Below are positions 21,563-33,256 of a stretch of DNA of 64,000 bases, in pieces. The notes beneath the pieces are model-generated. The model had not been told where the DNA came from. It was given only the letters and a program-made list of their open reading frames with translations, and searched no databases. Source of the DNA: Crambe crambe (lineage: Eukaryota > Porifera > Demospongiae > Poecilosclerida > Crambeidae). Both the position numbers and the translations under genes were made by a program. The first letter of the stretch is position 1; each line of letters starts with the position of its first letter. Location: contig OZ004590.1 in assembly GCA_963924555.1 (NCBI GenBank), positions 434,001 to 498,000 of the forward strand. The letters run 5' to 3'.

Positions 21563-24540
21563 CAGTGAGTATGATGCTCTGCAAGGGAAAGGTTTCACTA
21601 CTGTGGTTCTTCACCATTGGGAATCACCCAGCTGCTCCTTCAGAGTAACTTTGTGCATGGCTTCTGGTGATCTCACTGTCAAAGCTGATGCAGCTTGATT
21701 CCACTGGAGACAGGATGGACACCTATTGGTGATCCAGTTTACAAACTCTGTGGACAACAGCCTGAGACTGCTTCCTTTCTCTCCACTTGTCCTCGACTTG
21801 CTGACACCTCCTGAGGGGTCCACAGGCAATGGTGTCAAGACTTAGAGATCCAACGGACAATCTACTCACAGGAGTTACCTGGATAGACGTCCCCAAGCAT
21901 AGCCTTTGCTCATCTGCCTGGTCACTCCTGCTTGCTCCTCTGTAACCTTCCTATACTAGCCCTGCCCTGCCCTTCAGGCCCATGTGTGCATGGCATGTTT
22001 GGAGGTAAGAAAGAAAGAAAACGTTCAAAGGCAGCTGCAAGCCCTACAGGAGCGTCATTTGATCATGACATGAATCCAGTAGAGAGAGACCATGACATGA
22101 GACTGAAAGACAGTGACTACTAGGCCTACATAATTATATGGTTGGTATTGCAGGTAGCATAGCTTGTCTCATATTATTTTGCAAGCTTCATAGTCATCGC
22201 AGTCCTGTTGTTCGACAGAAAGTAGTTCAATAAATGCTCTTTATTTAGAATAATTGCATCGATAAATGCTCTCTATTTGGAATAATTGATCTCATGCCGT
22301 GACCTTTAAACTCGCAGGAGACGGGCACTAGCAAGCAGCAACGTCATAGATTGACTGATGTCCAGAATGTTACAGCCAAGTTTTGGTAAGTGACTCGATG
22401 CTGTAATTAGAGTAATTCAGTATTCACGCACACGGGTAGAGTTTCTTCAGTGAGCTGATACGGTAAAGGGTCGGCTACGCCGGACTGGCTAGCTAGCTAT
22501 GATGGAGCTACAGAGCTAGAGTTGAAGAGTGCTACTATAAAAAATGAGCCCCACACTAGTGATGATGATCTTTCAATAATTATATGTTCTAGACACAATG
22601 CTTGCAGTTATCACATCACAAGCACTGTATATCAAGAACACTTATTGGGTGCCCTATGTATGGCCTTGTACTAGGCATGCTCAATTTACCAAGGTCATTA
22701 TGAAAAGAAGCTACAACATTAGAATGTACGACATAGGGCCTCACTGGTGCTCAGGACCTATTTTAAGATCTAACAACTTCTGCTGATATTACACCCATGA
22801 GTTCATAAAGGGTATTTATAACATTTAAAAACTTCCGATGATATTGAGAGCACACCTGTCAGCCCCTTATTCAACATGATATGTTAGAGACACACACAGA
22901 GAAAAATACACACAGCTCAAACTGCAGAGAGAGTCGGGGTTTCATCTAGGAAGTTTTGTTTGGGAGGGAAGATGGTATGAGTCTTGAGAATTTTTACACA
23001 GCCATACCCACTCTTTGACCATGAATCAGCTGGCACATTTGATTCCTTGGCTGATATTTGGAAACCATTGTTCTCAATTGGTCATAGCTATCTAAATATT
23101 GCTCCTATTCGTAAGTGCTCACAATGTTGGATAAAATACATGTAGCTACTTATCCTTTTCTTTCTACAAAGACCTCGAATCAGTTGTATCTGGAATCACA
23201 TCAATCAGAAAGCAATTAAGTGATTTAATGAGTCTGAGTGACATGATTTTGGAATGTTTGGGGGGGGGGGGGATCTTCACCTATAGTAGATCCACCCCCT
23301 GGGCCTATAGATGAAACCCTGAGAGTTTCACCCCCTGGGCCTATAGTACGTAGATGAAACCCTGAGAGAATAGTTAGTGGTGTAGTCTCTTTCATTATAG
23401 CTTCAGTTGTGAAAGGCCATATTTTTCATGAGTTTGTAAGAATCAGAGTTAGTGCTCACATTTTTTCCTCAAAAATTCATTTATTCTATCTAGTTATCAG
23501 TTAGTTTTGTGGTAGATATGTACAGAAGTGCTTCTAGAGTAGAAAAAAAGTGGCCATTCTCACATACAGATGAATTTTAGTGTGTTTTCAATCCCTTACA
23601 TGTAGTACATATGATAGATCAAAGGTACCTTTGGGCACCAGAATAGCACAATGGCGTCACCTAGTCACTGCTATAGAAAACCAGTCAATCGGTGACAGGT
23701 GAATCCAAACAGATGCAGATATGTGCACTGAATGTTGAACTGAAGTCTGAGAAATCAAAACACTTTCATTAATTAATGAAGTACTGTGTTGTGTGTCGTG
23801 AGCATTTGTACTATTTCAGTAAACTAGCTTAGTTTCGCTAATTTGCAGAGTGTAGTTAGTAATAGAGTGTAGTCTTTGTAACCATATCTGAAAGCAATGT
23901 AGACTACACATATCTGTTCCTCCATCATAAATTTGGTCAAGGAGTACATACCTACGTACTTCACTCAGCAATTGAGAGTAATTGGGAACACCTTTACTAG
24001 TATAGGTCTCGCTAGTTTATGTTCTCTATTACTGTAATCAGCCCATTATATAGAGAAATCATAATCATACATGTCCGGGGCTTCCTGTGAAACAGAGGTG
24101 TACTTCTACTACCCTCTACTGTGTGTTTCAGATCCTTCTCAAGTTGATGAGATCTCCTCTTTTATACTTCAAGGCTAGTTTCCATTCATAGCAGATGGCT
24201 GTTTACATCAGAAGCTGTGTACTGTTAAATAATGATCGCCATTTTCATCATGACAGTAAAATATATCTGCTGAGTAAGATCTCAAAGAGCAAAATTTCAC
24301 TACTGTACCCACAGAAAGTCTTTCCTGCCCTTTACTTTCTCTCCTGGTGTGTACTAGCATCCTTTATAGAAGTCTCAAGAATGTTCCTCTTCCTCTTCCC
24401 ATCAGACTCCACTAACTTCCACTATACTTACTTGGTTTCATCATCTTTTGAAAAATGAGATAACATACTTTCCTCAAGTTTAAGAGACTACCTGTCAAGT
24501 TTTGACTTGGTGCATAGAATTATCTAGTACGTACATACAT

Positions 24541-24735
24541 TCATTACCCCTTAGTGCATGTGTTACTTACCCCTTAGTTACCCCCTAGTGCAGGTGTTAC
24601 TTACCCCTTAGTTACCCCTTAGTGATGGTGTTACTTACCCCATATACATGTGTTACTTACCCCTTACCCCTTAGTGATGGTGTTACTTACCCCATATACA
24701 TGTGTTACTTACCCCTTAGTGTCTGTGTATGTGTT
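24541..24735. repeat. Degenerate tandem repeat TTACCCCTTAGTG..GTGTTAC
   Basis: A unit of roughly 24-35 bp built on TACCCCTTAGTGCATGTGTTAC is repeated at least six times with variants. The left arm counterpart (13800-13865) has only two or three units, so the array expanded or contracted after the inverted repeat formed. Confidence 0.75.
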
Positions 24736-24762
24736 ACATTGGCTCTGCAGCCAGTACTGTAG

Positions 24763-25611
24763 CAATTAGAATGCTTCAACTTCAGTCTCAACAATGTCTA
24801 GACGATACTCTCCAGTTTTTAAGGGTGCCGGTGATTGGTGAGGAAAAAATTATGCAGGTGATAAAGCTTTGTATCTTAGGTGAGAAATGTTCCATTTCCC
24901 TTCATATTTGGTGTGTATGGTTAGTCTTCTAGCATGTTTTAGTTTTGTGGAGTTGAAGTCCTTGTCATTTGTGATTGAGCTCCTTGGCAACCATGTACAT
25001 GTGGGCAAGATGTGCCAGTGGTTAGAGATTTCTTACAGAAGCACATTTTTTTATTTATTTGTATGACATCCATAACACATGCACAGCTTGCAAATTCTTC
25101 CTGTAACTTTGTTCACCTTATTCAAAATTAGGCTCAGTGTTATACAAACACTATCACCAGTAATTGCGTTCTTTTGTTCTACACAACATATACTGTATTA
25201 TATGCTATCATATCTATTTGTGCCTTATGCACACACTGAGAGTTCGCACTTCAGTGCTTTTCACTTATTTTTGCTATTGCTATTGCTATTAGGTGGTCAA
25301 GTTTACTTCCACAGAAATGTCAACTCAGACTGCTCACTGGCAGTTTGATGCACTCTGACAGTCCAAATTGACCATCAAAGTCCTTTCATTCCCTAGAGGG
25401 TGGATTGCCTAGAAGATTGTACTTTAATTTGTCAACCCTTAGACAATCTCTTCCTGTGAACATACATGACTGTATCAATTCCATACTATGTTTGTACAGA
25501 CAATGAGTATACCCCAATCAGTTCTTTATTTGATGCAAGTGATGCTATTCATATCAGTATTCAACTTCCATATAATACAAAATAATCGTAATCATTGTTA
25601 TACACACAAAT
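24763..25611. other. Spacer without recognised genes
   Basis: Short ORFs only (the longest is 89 codons at 25079-25348, hydrophobic, unsupported). A (TTGCTA)n-like run lies near 25267-25290. I see no splice-supported exon. Confidence 0.4.
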
Positions 25612-25748
25612 CAAGACCACCATTATGAATTGACAAGACAAATCAAGACCACCATTATGAATTGACAAGACAAATCAAGACCACCATTATGAAAATTGAC
25701 AAGACAAATCGAGACCACCATTATGAAATCAAAAAAATTGACAAGATA
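25612..25748. repeat. Tandem repeat, ~33-bp unit, four copies
   Basis: AAATCAAGACCACCATTATG followed by AATTGACAAGAC is repeated about four times with small length changes in the last two units. It lies just downstream of the death-domain gene's last exon (that gene is on the minus strand). Confidence 0.85.
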
Positions 25749-25923
25749 TGATGAATGATAAAATTAAGTATTATTCAAAAAGGCACACAAAATAAAATTC
25801 CATGCAGCTACAAAAATAATTCAACATTGTCAATAGAAAGAACTATTATCCCACAAAACCATTATCCCACAGCACTATTATCTCTATGTACTATCTTCTG
25901 TTTCAATAATGTGCCATCTTTTA

Positions 25924-27797
25924 TTACTTGTATGATTTAGGAGGGCGTGGTGGCGCTACAGGCACATTGGAAGGTGTACTTTTAGGAGGGCGGGGAGGAG
26001 CACTTGGGGGAGACCTGAAATAAGACAGTCATTAGTCATTACATAATACACCACACCAGGACCAGGGTTAGGGTTAGGGATTTTAGTGAAGACACGGAAA
26101 TGCTCACTTGCATAAAGCTTTTACGTCCCTAGGCCCTAGAAACTAGACTGACATTATCTCCCCACAACTGGTGATGACTGGTCACACACACAAGCACTAT
26201 TATAATATGCTCCATTAAGCAATCGGTCCTGACCAGTTAGAGAGGCAAATAAATGAAAATATTATTTTCCCTTTAAAAAAACCTCAAACACACACACACA
26301 ACAGGTGTGCAGAGATTGTCCAATCATTATACATTTAACATTAGGTTCATAATAATATTATCTGAGAGTGTGACTGTCACATTGTATACACCAAGCTCTT
26401 AAAACACCACATCCACATCAGGTGTCCACATATTGTACATACACACATAGCAGTTTAATATTCCCCTGACAGACAGTTGCTTGAGATGTCACTACAAATA
26501 CTATGTGATATCATAATGCTAAGACTAATCTAATCCTTTATTTTGATGATTGGTTCTCTACTGTGAAAATTTAAATACTAAAGCCTCTGATACCCAAGAA
26601 GGAAAGCTCCAAGTAATACATACATACATACTAGAAGAATTTCTTTCTTTTAAAAAAGTCCCAACAAGTGCAACGAGGTATCAAAGAAGGCTGAGGAACT
26701 AACTGGTCACATGATTGAAACTAGAGCAATCATATTTCATGCACTGCAGCATAATGTATCATTGTAGAAATAAAATCTTGGAAGGAGCTAAAGTATTTAT
26801 CTTGTCAATGTGTTGAAATTCACTGTTGATTAAAGCTCAATTCAAATTGTCTTGCGTAGAAGAAGGCAAGAGAGTTTAATGAAGAAGCAATATCCATACG
26901 TACATACACGACAGATTGCTTAAGCCCTGCAATGGTAAACTTGCCATTGGGTAATCTAAACAATCATTGACATCGTATCAGCTAGAAACTGTTGCTTGCA
27001 TCATAGTCATAATGTTATCTTGCAGGGGAAGTGCACTTACTACTATGACCTTTGAACTGTGTATATACTACTACACAGCTACATAGTAACGAACATTGGA
27101 GGTTACGTACATGTCTAACTTTCTTGGAACAGGCGGAGGGTCAAGAGTGAGAGGAACATCAGGGGGGATCAGCAACTCTGTGTCATCTGTCTTGGGAGGC
27201 AAAGGAGGAGGGGATTCAGATTTAGGAGCCTTTGAAACTGGTACACTGTTATCAACTGCAATGGGCAAATCACCTGCACACAACAGACACAGTCATACAT
27301 TAATAGCATTCATCAGACTGAACTGTACATTAGTCCAATAAGTTAGGTACATAATTCACTATTCAATGCTCACTGGTATGACCTTCCAATATAATTGTTC
27401 TGTAAGTTTCATTACAGTTCTAATGCTGTAACAAATTGCACACTTCAGTAAGTATCTCAATGGAACATTGTTATCTGCAGACAGAAATAGTCCTCATTAC
27501 ACATGTTGGCATGGGACACTATTACCAGCAAGAGTAACCATGACTACTGGATCTGACCTGTGATGTAGACTTTCATGATGTCGTCTGCAAGTTTCTTGTG
27601 ACCAATAGCACTCAATCCATGTGCCACTTCCTTCCAAGTGGGGGCGGGGTCTCGGGAGTGGATGTGGAACCAATAGTCGGTCATCTCCACTAGTTTGCTA
27701 TAGTCATCACACTCCATGTCCTTCACCTCATCCAGCACTTGAGTCGGCACTCCAATGGCTCCTCCATACGCATACCAGTCAGGAATCACTTCACACA
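25924..27797 (-). CDS. Death-domain protein with proline-rich tail (last three exons)
   Basis: Exon A (27558-~27797) encodes a ~80-residue death domain (PDWYAYGGAIGVPTQVLDEV, later WKEVAHGLSAIGHKKLADDI). Exon B (27111-27273) encodes a tail with SPPPLPPK and DPPPVPRK, typical SH3-ligand motifs. Exon C (25924-26014) adds APPRPPK twice and ends at TAA (25926-25924). The introns are GT-AG: donor GTCAGA at 27557 with acceptor CAG ending 27274 (phase 1), and donor GTACGT at 27110 with acceptor CAG ending 26015 (phase 2). Phases agree across both junctions, which strongly supports the model. The 5' end of exon A (acceptor at 27798) is less certain, and upstream exons were not found. Death domains mediate homotypic assembly in apoptosis and immune signalling; the SH3 motifs suggest an adaptor. 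The role is inferred. Confidence 0.75.
26015..27110 (-). other. Intron of the death-domain gene
   Basis: A 1.1 kb phase-2 intron bounded by GTACGT and TTTCAG on the minus strand. It contains CACACA runs, (ACAT)n near 26620 and a 2.5-unit TTAGGG match at ~26064-26079. Its part next to exon B (26867-27110) is repeated at 40215-40473. Confidence 0.65.
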
Positions 27798-28349
27798 CTT
27801 GAATCAACATCATGTTCACAAAGAAACACACAAAGATAATTCATAAATTTATTTTCTGGTCATGTGCAACAATGAAAATTAATCACATTTAAGTTAATCA
27901 CCTTGTACAAAATACTAATTACAAGTAAGCTGATAAAATTAATTAACACGAATTATTATCAAACAAAAATTTCCCAATTTATGGTCTGAGTCATAAAGAG
28001 ACACAAAGTAACACCTCGCATAACGTATGTAGGCGGCAGAAGTGTTGATGATTTTTAGTTCATCAAAAATAATCATCACATTGAGAGAGCTCCTTCAGTC
28101 CCACAATGTAAGGTATCAGAGGTGGAATTCATAGCAACTCAAGACAATATTCATTTCATAAGTCTACTTTATTATAGTGGTCAACTTACCATTCAATAAT
28201 GCAATGTATATAGGTACATATGTAATAGTTATAGTACGGTGCCAAGGAAATTATGGCCATTCACAGCCATAATTTCCAAGGCATACATCCCATCTGATTG
28301 GCTAGAATCCTAGTGCAGTAACCATAGACACCTAGCCGTAGCAACAATC

Positions 28350-29560
28350 ATGGCAGAATCCACTTCTACCTCTGAGTCTCCTATTACTTTTGCATGCTCA
28401 TACAACCACATCTGCACCTCATTTACAGCAATGAGCTCCTCCCCGGCCCCAAGTCCACAGGTACAGCTGTAAAGGCAATGGGAAATGGACTACGTTTTGA
28501 ATTTGCCTCTGAGAAAGAGCTAGCAAAGTTAGCAGAGGGATAGTTCCACAGAACACACAAAAAAATAACAAAGTGAGCTTTATCCAACTGGAGGAGGGAA
28601 AGAAATTTAAGGTAAGACTAAAATGAAGTTAGCTATAATTATATCTTTCTCCTCACTCTTGATTCTAAGGTGTCCAGAGGATCCAGTTCCCTACGATATT
28701 TTCATAGCTAATGACACCGAATCATCGTGTAAACATCTTAGTCGTTACGTAGTTGAAACCAGGAAAGAAAACGGAGAATCATACCCACCATCCACTATAC
28801 ATAGCTTGCTTTGTGGTATTTTACACCACATGAGAACCATTAATCCGAGTTGTGTAAATTTTCTCGATAAGAAGGACTTTCGGTTTACTTCATTACACAA
28901 GACATTGGATTCATTATTCAATCGTTCATACTCTGAAGGTATAGGAACCCCAAAAAGCTGAAGTATTGTCAAGCTCAGAAGAGAAGCTGCTATGGGACAG
29001 TGGTGTGATGAATGTCAGTACCCCGAAAGGGCTATTGAAAGCAGTTTTCTCTGTAATTGGAAAGATGTTCTGCTTACGCGGAGGCCAAGAACATAGAAGC
29101 TTGAAATTACAACGAACAGAAGTTTATTATGAGAATGTATCAAATGGAAGTTTTACCAAAATTAATTACACGTAAAAAAGTAAACTTGTTCCCTTATATC
29201 CTAATTCTGACCTTGGAGAACATTGCCCAGTATTTATATTAGATAAATATGTGAGTAAACTTCCGAAAAAAGCAATTGATGAAGATATATTTTATGTGAG
29301 ACCTCTGAATGAAGTGCCCAAAGATGATGATGCACCTTGGTACATTCCAGTACATATTGGGAGACATAAATTGCAAAAAATGTGTGCTGAAGCTAATATT
29401 AAAGGACATAAGACAAATCACAGCCTGAGAACAACTGCTGCAACTTAAATGTTTCAAGAGGGCATTCCAGAGAAATTGATTCAAGAGCATACTGGTCATA
29501 GATCATTGGAAGGTTTAAGATCATACAAGCTGTTTCTTTTCTATTGTCTAGCAACCTAAA
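28350..29560 (+). pseudogene. Crypton-type tyrosine recombinase (DUF3504-like), decayed
   Basis: A start ATG at 28350 opens a short leader, then FASEKELAKLAEG (~28505) and, after a frame change, VPQNTQKNN. Further blocks are PPSTIHSLLCGILHHMR (~28790), KTLDSLFNRSYSEGIGTPKS (~28905), EEKLLWDSGVMNVSTPKGLL (~28975), LPKKAIDEDIFYVRPL (~29262) and the catalytic-type NHSLRTTAAT (~29418) and HTGHRSLEGLRSYK (~29490). The Arg in LRTT and the HTGHRS box are tyrosine recombinase hallmarks, and the overall order matches the DUF3504 region of Crypton transposons and of the host proteins derived from them. At least four frame changes or stops (stop at 28959-28961 and again at 29446-29448) make it non-functional. 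It faces the death-domain gene head to head across ~550 bp. Confidence 0.75.
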
Positions 29561-30320
29561 AGGAAAAGAAGTTGCATTACCTCCTTGATCTGAAGTGGAC
29601 TCACAACACCATGCTATGTTTTACACTGGACTGCAGGAAAAGCAAATCAATATAAATGTACAGGATCTTCATGGATGTAGAATAAACATAAACCATAATA
29701 ATTATACTTACGCATCAAAGCCCGACTTCAGTTACAATGTCAGTGAGACATTGTTCAGCCTAATAAAAGATTACTGATTGCATAGAAACTATTAGTGTGA
29801 CTATAATATTACTCTTTTTGGTCACTGTCATGATCTCTTTATTATCTCTAAGAGTGACTAGCTATGGAAAAGACAATTCTTAGAAGAGGCCATTATGGAT
29901 GGCCTATAGGTGCATCTTACTTGGCCCGGGGGAGGCCGGTATTACAGTTTCACCTGGGGGAGGCCGGTATTACAGTTAATGTCCAGCCCTCCTATGGGAG
30001 TAAATGTAGTAACTAGGTGGGATGTATTAACTATTGACCATAATGATTAGTATATGCATAGATGATATAGATACTCCGGATATCCTTCTACGGCAAATTC
30101 AATCATTGTCTTGCGCATGATGCAGACTAGTATGTGCACCTAATTGAAATTATGGGGCTTCCATGGTAACGATAATAATAATAATAATAATACCTGCCTG
30201 AAGGAATTAGAGCTCTTTAGTACGTAGTTTCTAGTAGTGATTGTTGATTCATTATAGGGACATTCAGTGGCATCATAAGTTACTGCAGCTGTAGAGTCAT
30301 TGCCTGAAGGATCTCTGGGG
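29561..30320. other. Spacer with a GGGGGAGGCCGGTATTACAG repeat
   Basis: A ~24-bp GC-rich unit (GGGGGAGGCCGGTATTACAG) occurs twice at ~29929-29975. (ATA)n lies at ~30172-30193. No gene recognised. Confidence 0.4.
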
Positions 30321-30321
30321 G

Positions 30322-30540
30322 AGTTGGGATTTTTGCGACTCTGATTTCTGATTTATTCTCGGAGAAAATTATCAAACGGTCTCCAAGAGGTCGAAAGGTT
30401 GGAGAGCTATTAGACCAAATCAAGGACTGTGACTATCATCATATTGCAGTACATATTTTAACACCTCAGCAAATGCCTCTGTACTGGAAGGAAACACAAA
30501 CTTCCTTCCCTTGCACAGTCTGCTATGTGGACTGCATTTC
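30322..30540 (+). pseudogene. Possible CARD/death-fold fragment
   Basis: The frame from 30322 gives IFATLISDLFSEKIIKRSP followed by GRKVGELLDQIKD, which has the helix pattern of a CARD-like domain. It is open to a TAA at 30540 but has no start, signal or supported splice sites. A chance ORF cannot be excluded. Confidence 0.25.
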
Positions 30541-31394
30541 ATAAAATGCGTGCCAGGGAGGACATTAGACAGACATGGAAAGTTTTTATCACATCCAATG
30601 TACCTGCTGTAGACCTGAAGGAGCTAGTAACCGGGAGAATCTACCTTCTAACTGATATGGTTAGTTCTAGAAGCCTTTAAAGTAGAGGACTCTCATACTT
30701 TCAGCCTATAGAGATTTTCATCATGTGATCTCTACGGACTTGCATGGAAATCAGATGGAAGTTATACAGATTGTTTAAGTGTATACGGAAGTATATGGTA
30801 AATATTGGTGTACAAGTGAATAGGCAGTTATACAGTGAAATTGGCTCTATTTGCAGTAGAAGTCATGATTCATTCAGTATACGTTCCAACTAGTTGCTAA
30901 TATAAAGATATATCCTTGCTACGAAAAGCCACTCCTTGCGTGACAAGAACTAGAGCATTTGTTTACCACTTCTGTACAGAGCTGCTATATCAGCTGTACA
31001 CCAGGAGGCGGGGTAAATCGATCACACATGACCTGTGACATCAAATGAAAAACTCTATAGCCAGTGGCAATAATTAATAATTAGTTATAATTGGACAATG
31101 GCTATTTTTAAATGATGTACAATCATAGCAAAGAAAAAAATATCATAAGAAGTTCTACCAGCTACAATCTTTTTTTCTACTGGTCAATTCTTGAAAGAGT
31201 CGATGTAAAAGGATACAAAGTACTATTAACTTAATTACTGATTTAATACACATGCGCATATTTTTCATCTGTCCCTGCACACACATAGAAGAATGAACTC
31301 CTGCAGTAAACTTGTGGGAAGTAAATGGCATGAATGAAGGTAACATGCAAAGCATAAGTACATAACAAAATGCCACCATTCCTGATATGTACAG

Positions 31395-32050
31395 GGTCTG
31401 CTGAACAAGATCTGAAGGTGACAGAAAGTAATGGGAGCAGTGTGTGTATCCAGCTGCCGAAAGGGAGGGATGGTCTCCCAGGGAGAGATGGGATACGAGG
31501 ACCTGTCGGACCCCCTGGACCACAAAGTGGGGGTGCTATTTACACCAGGTGGGGGAAGAGTTCCTGTCCACAAGTGGGAGGCACTGATATGGTTTACTCT
31601 GGAGTCACTGGGGGGACATATTGGAATAAGCCAGGAGGTGGAGCCAATTACCTCTGCATGCCCACGAATCCAGAGTACAGCCTCAACCTGACATACAGTG
31701 CTCGAGAATCATATGCATATGTGTACAGCACAGGTTATGCAAGGAGTTATCGTAATGTGCCATGTGCTGTGTGTCATGTGTCCACTAGACCAACCGTACT
31801 CATGATCCCAGCCAAGCCCAGCTGCCCTCCCACGTGGACCAGAGAGTACTATGGATACCTCATGACAACACACAAGAATGATCCCCATCACCGTACGATG
31901 TTTGAGTGTGTGGATAGAGACCAAGAGTCCTTGCCTGGAAGTCGTGCTGGTGCTGTATTTTATCATGTTCAAGCATATAGAGGCACTGGTGGTCTTCAAT
32001 ATTCACAATACACCAATAAGGAACTCAACTGTGTGGTGTGCACCAAGTAA
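31395..32050 (+). CDS. Short-chain collagen C4-like protein, 3' exon
   Basis: An acceptor (TGTACAG) ends at 31394. The exon opens into about seven Gly-X-Y triplets (GRDGLPGRDGIRGPVGPPGP), then a ~170-residue non-collagenous domain with GGAIYTRWGKSSCP, GGGANYLCMP, PCAVCHV, CPPTWTREYYGYLM and a final NCVVCTK before TAA (32048-32050). Cysteine-rich domains of this type follow short collagen stretches in the short-chain (C4, spongin-like) collagens of freshwater sponges and their relatives. The protein would be secreted extracellular matrix. Signal peptide and upstream exons are not found in the ~1 kb before. The short triplet run is typical of the terminal exon only. Two decayed partial copies of its last third follow. 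Confidence 0.8.
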
Positions 32051-32154
32051 TGGCTTGTCTACACAAATACACTTGTCACATATTGAAATAATAATAACTA
32101 TTAATTTTTGTGCCTTTAATAATTGACTCTATGGTATGAATGGGTGTACATATG

Positions 32155-32675
32155 TGAATGTCCTCCCACATTGATCAGAGAGTACTATGGCTACCTCATG
32201 ACAAATTACAAGGGTAATCCCCATCACCATGCATCCTTGGGTGGCACTGGTCTTCCCTGTCTACCATACAACCACCACAACAACTTAGTCTGGCATGAAC
32301 CACCAACTTTGTGGATAGGGTCTGATATTTCAATTTTAAAGGTACCTCTATTCTATAATTATTATAGCAAAGAAAATCCCAATTATTTACTATTAATTTT
32401 TGTGCCTTTAATAACTCTATGGTATGAATGGATGAAAAAGATGTACATATGTGAATTCAAACGAATAAAAAAGAATAAATAAGAGGTTGTCCAGTTGCCC
32501 TCCCACATTGACCAGAGAGTACTATGGCTACCTCATGAGGGTAATCCCCATCACCATGTGTCCTTGGGTGGGACTGGTCTTCCCTGTAACCACCACCACA
32601 ACAACTTAGTCTGGCATGAACCACCAACTTTGCGGATAGGGTCTGATATTTCAATTTTAAAGGTACCCCTATTCT
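32155..32675 (+). pseudogene. Two decayed partial copies of the collagen C4-like C-terminus
   Basis: 32158-32361 and 32494-32673 both begin with CCTCCCACATTGA.CAGAGAG and ACTATGGCTACCTCATGA (the CPPT..REYYGYLM block). They then share a CTTAGTCTGGCATGAACCAC block and a TCAATTTTAAAGGTACC end. The second lacks ~14 bases and is out of frame. The unit repeats at ~335 bp spacing, so they arose by local tandem duplication after divergence from the functional exon. Confidence 0.7.
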
Positions 32676-33177
32676 TTCAGATTCTCATGTTAAAGCAAAG
32701 AAAATCTATTAATTTCAAAAAAATGCTTTCGAACTGCCATTTTGAATAGTTATTCTCACGTGTGCTTGATTGAAATATGTGTACTGGATTCTCTCACTGC
32801 CTCAAAGTCAAAGTCTTAGTTCTGAGATTCTCCTTCACCATGGCTTTCTCTTTGACACTTCAAACGATCACTAGTTTGTGTACACTGCTATCTTTGTTGT
32901 TTTGGTTCACTGCTGTCTGTCTTAGTCAGTTCTCTGCATGTCTTGATTTGTTGGCCAAGAAACATCAGCAATCTCTTCACAGTGTAACGTTACAGCGTAG
33001 TGACTGCGAGCCTGAGCATGTCTATTTGTCCCTAGTACTGTAGTAGAGCTTGTGTCTAGCTAGCTCTAGAGCTAAAGCACGTGCTCAGTATGCATCATTG
33101 CATCAAAAAAATACATTTTCCCCTGCTCTTCTCATACCCTTGGTCATGGAATAGAGCTACATATGTACAATAAACAG

Positions 33178-33256
33178 TTGCTACTTACCCCTCCTAAATC
33201 CATGATTTTTTCTTCATCTTCTTCCTCCTGGCTCAGCAAAAAGATCCTTATCAGAA
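33178..33256 (-). pseudogene. Exon-like block with conserved donor site, decayed copy
   Basis: On the minus strand a block encoding an acidic run ends at GGAGGG followed by GTAAGTAGC. It matches 60017-60112, but one extra base breaks the reading frame. It belongs to the repeat block shared by 33-35 kb and 60-62.5 kb. Confidence 0.45.

Larger units (their letters stand above)
13781..24762. repeat. Giant imperfect inverted repeat (~11 kb, arms ~4 kb)
   Basis: The sequence from AGTACTGGCTGCAGAGCC at 13785 is matched inversely by GGCTCTGCAGCCAGTACT at 24740-24757. The match continues inward through many blocks: 14200-14340 with 24070-24190; 14550-14790 with 23590-23835; 15977-16340 with 23230-23570; 16500-16930 with 22670-23110; 17200-17560 with 22200-22520; 17570-18130 with 21590-22180; 18205-18489 with 20848-21136. 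The left arm has an extra ~1.19 kb (14790-15977), the right arm an extra ~0.43 kb (21137-21562). Divergence is moderate. No convincing target duplication is seen. It could be a very long-TIR element or an ancient inverted duplication. Confidence 0.8.

Noticed and set aside
26063-26079. Telomere-like GGGTTAGGGTTAGGG
   Set aside because: Only about 2.5 units inside an intron; too short to be an interstitial telomere or chromosome end.
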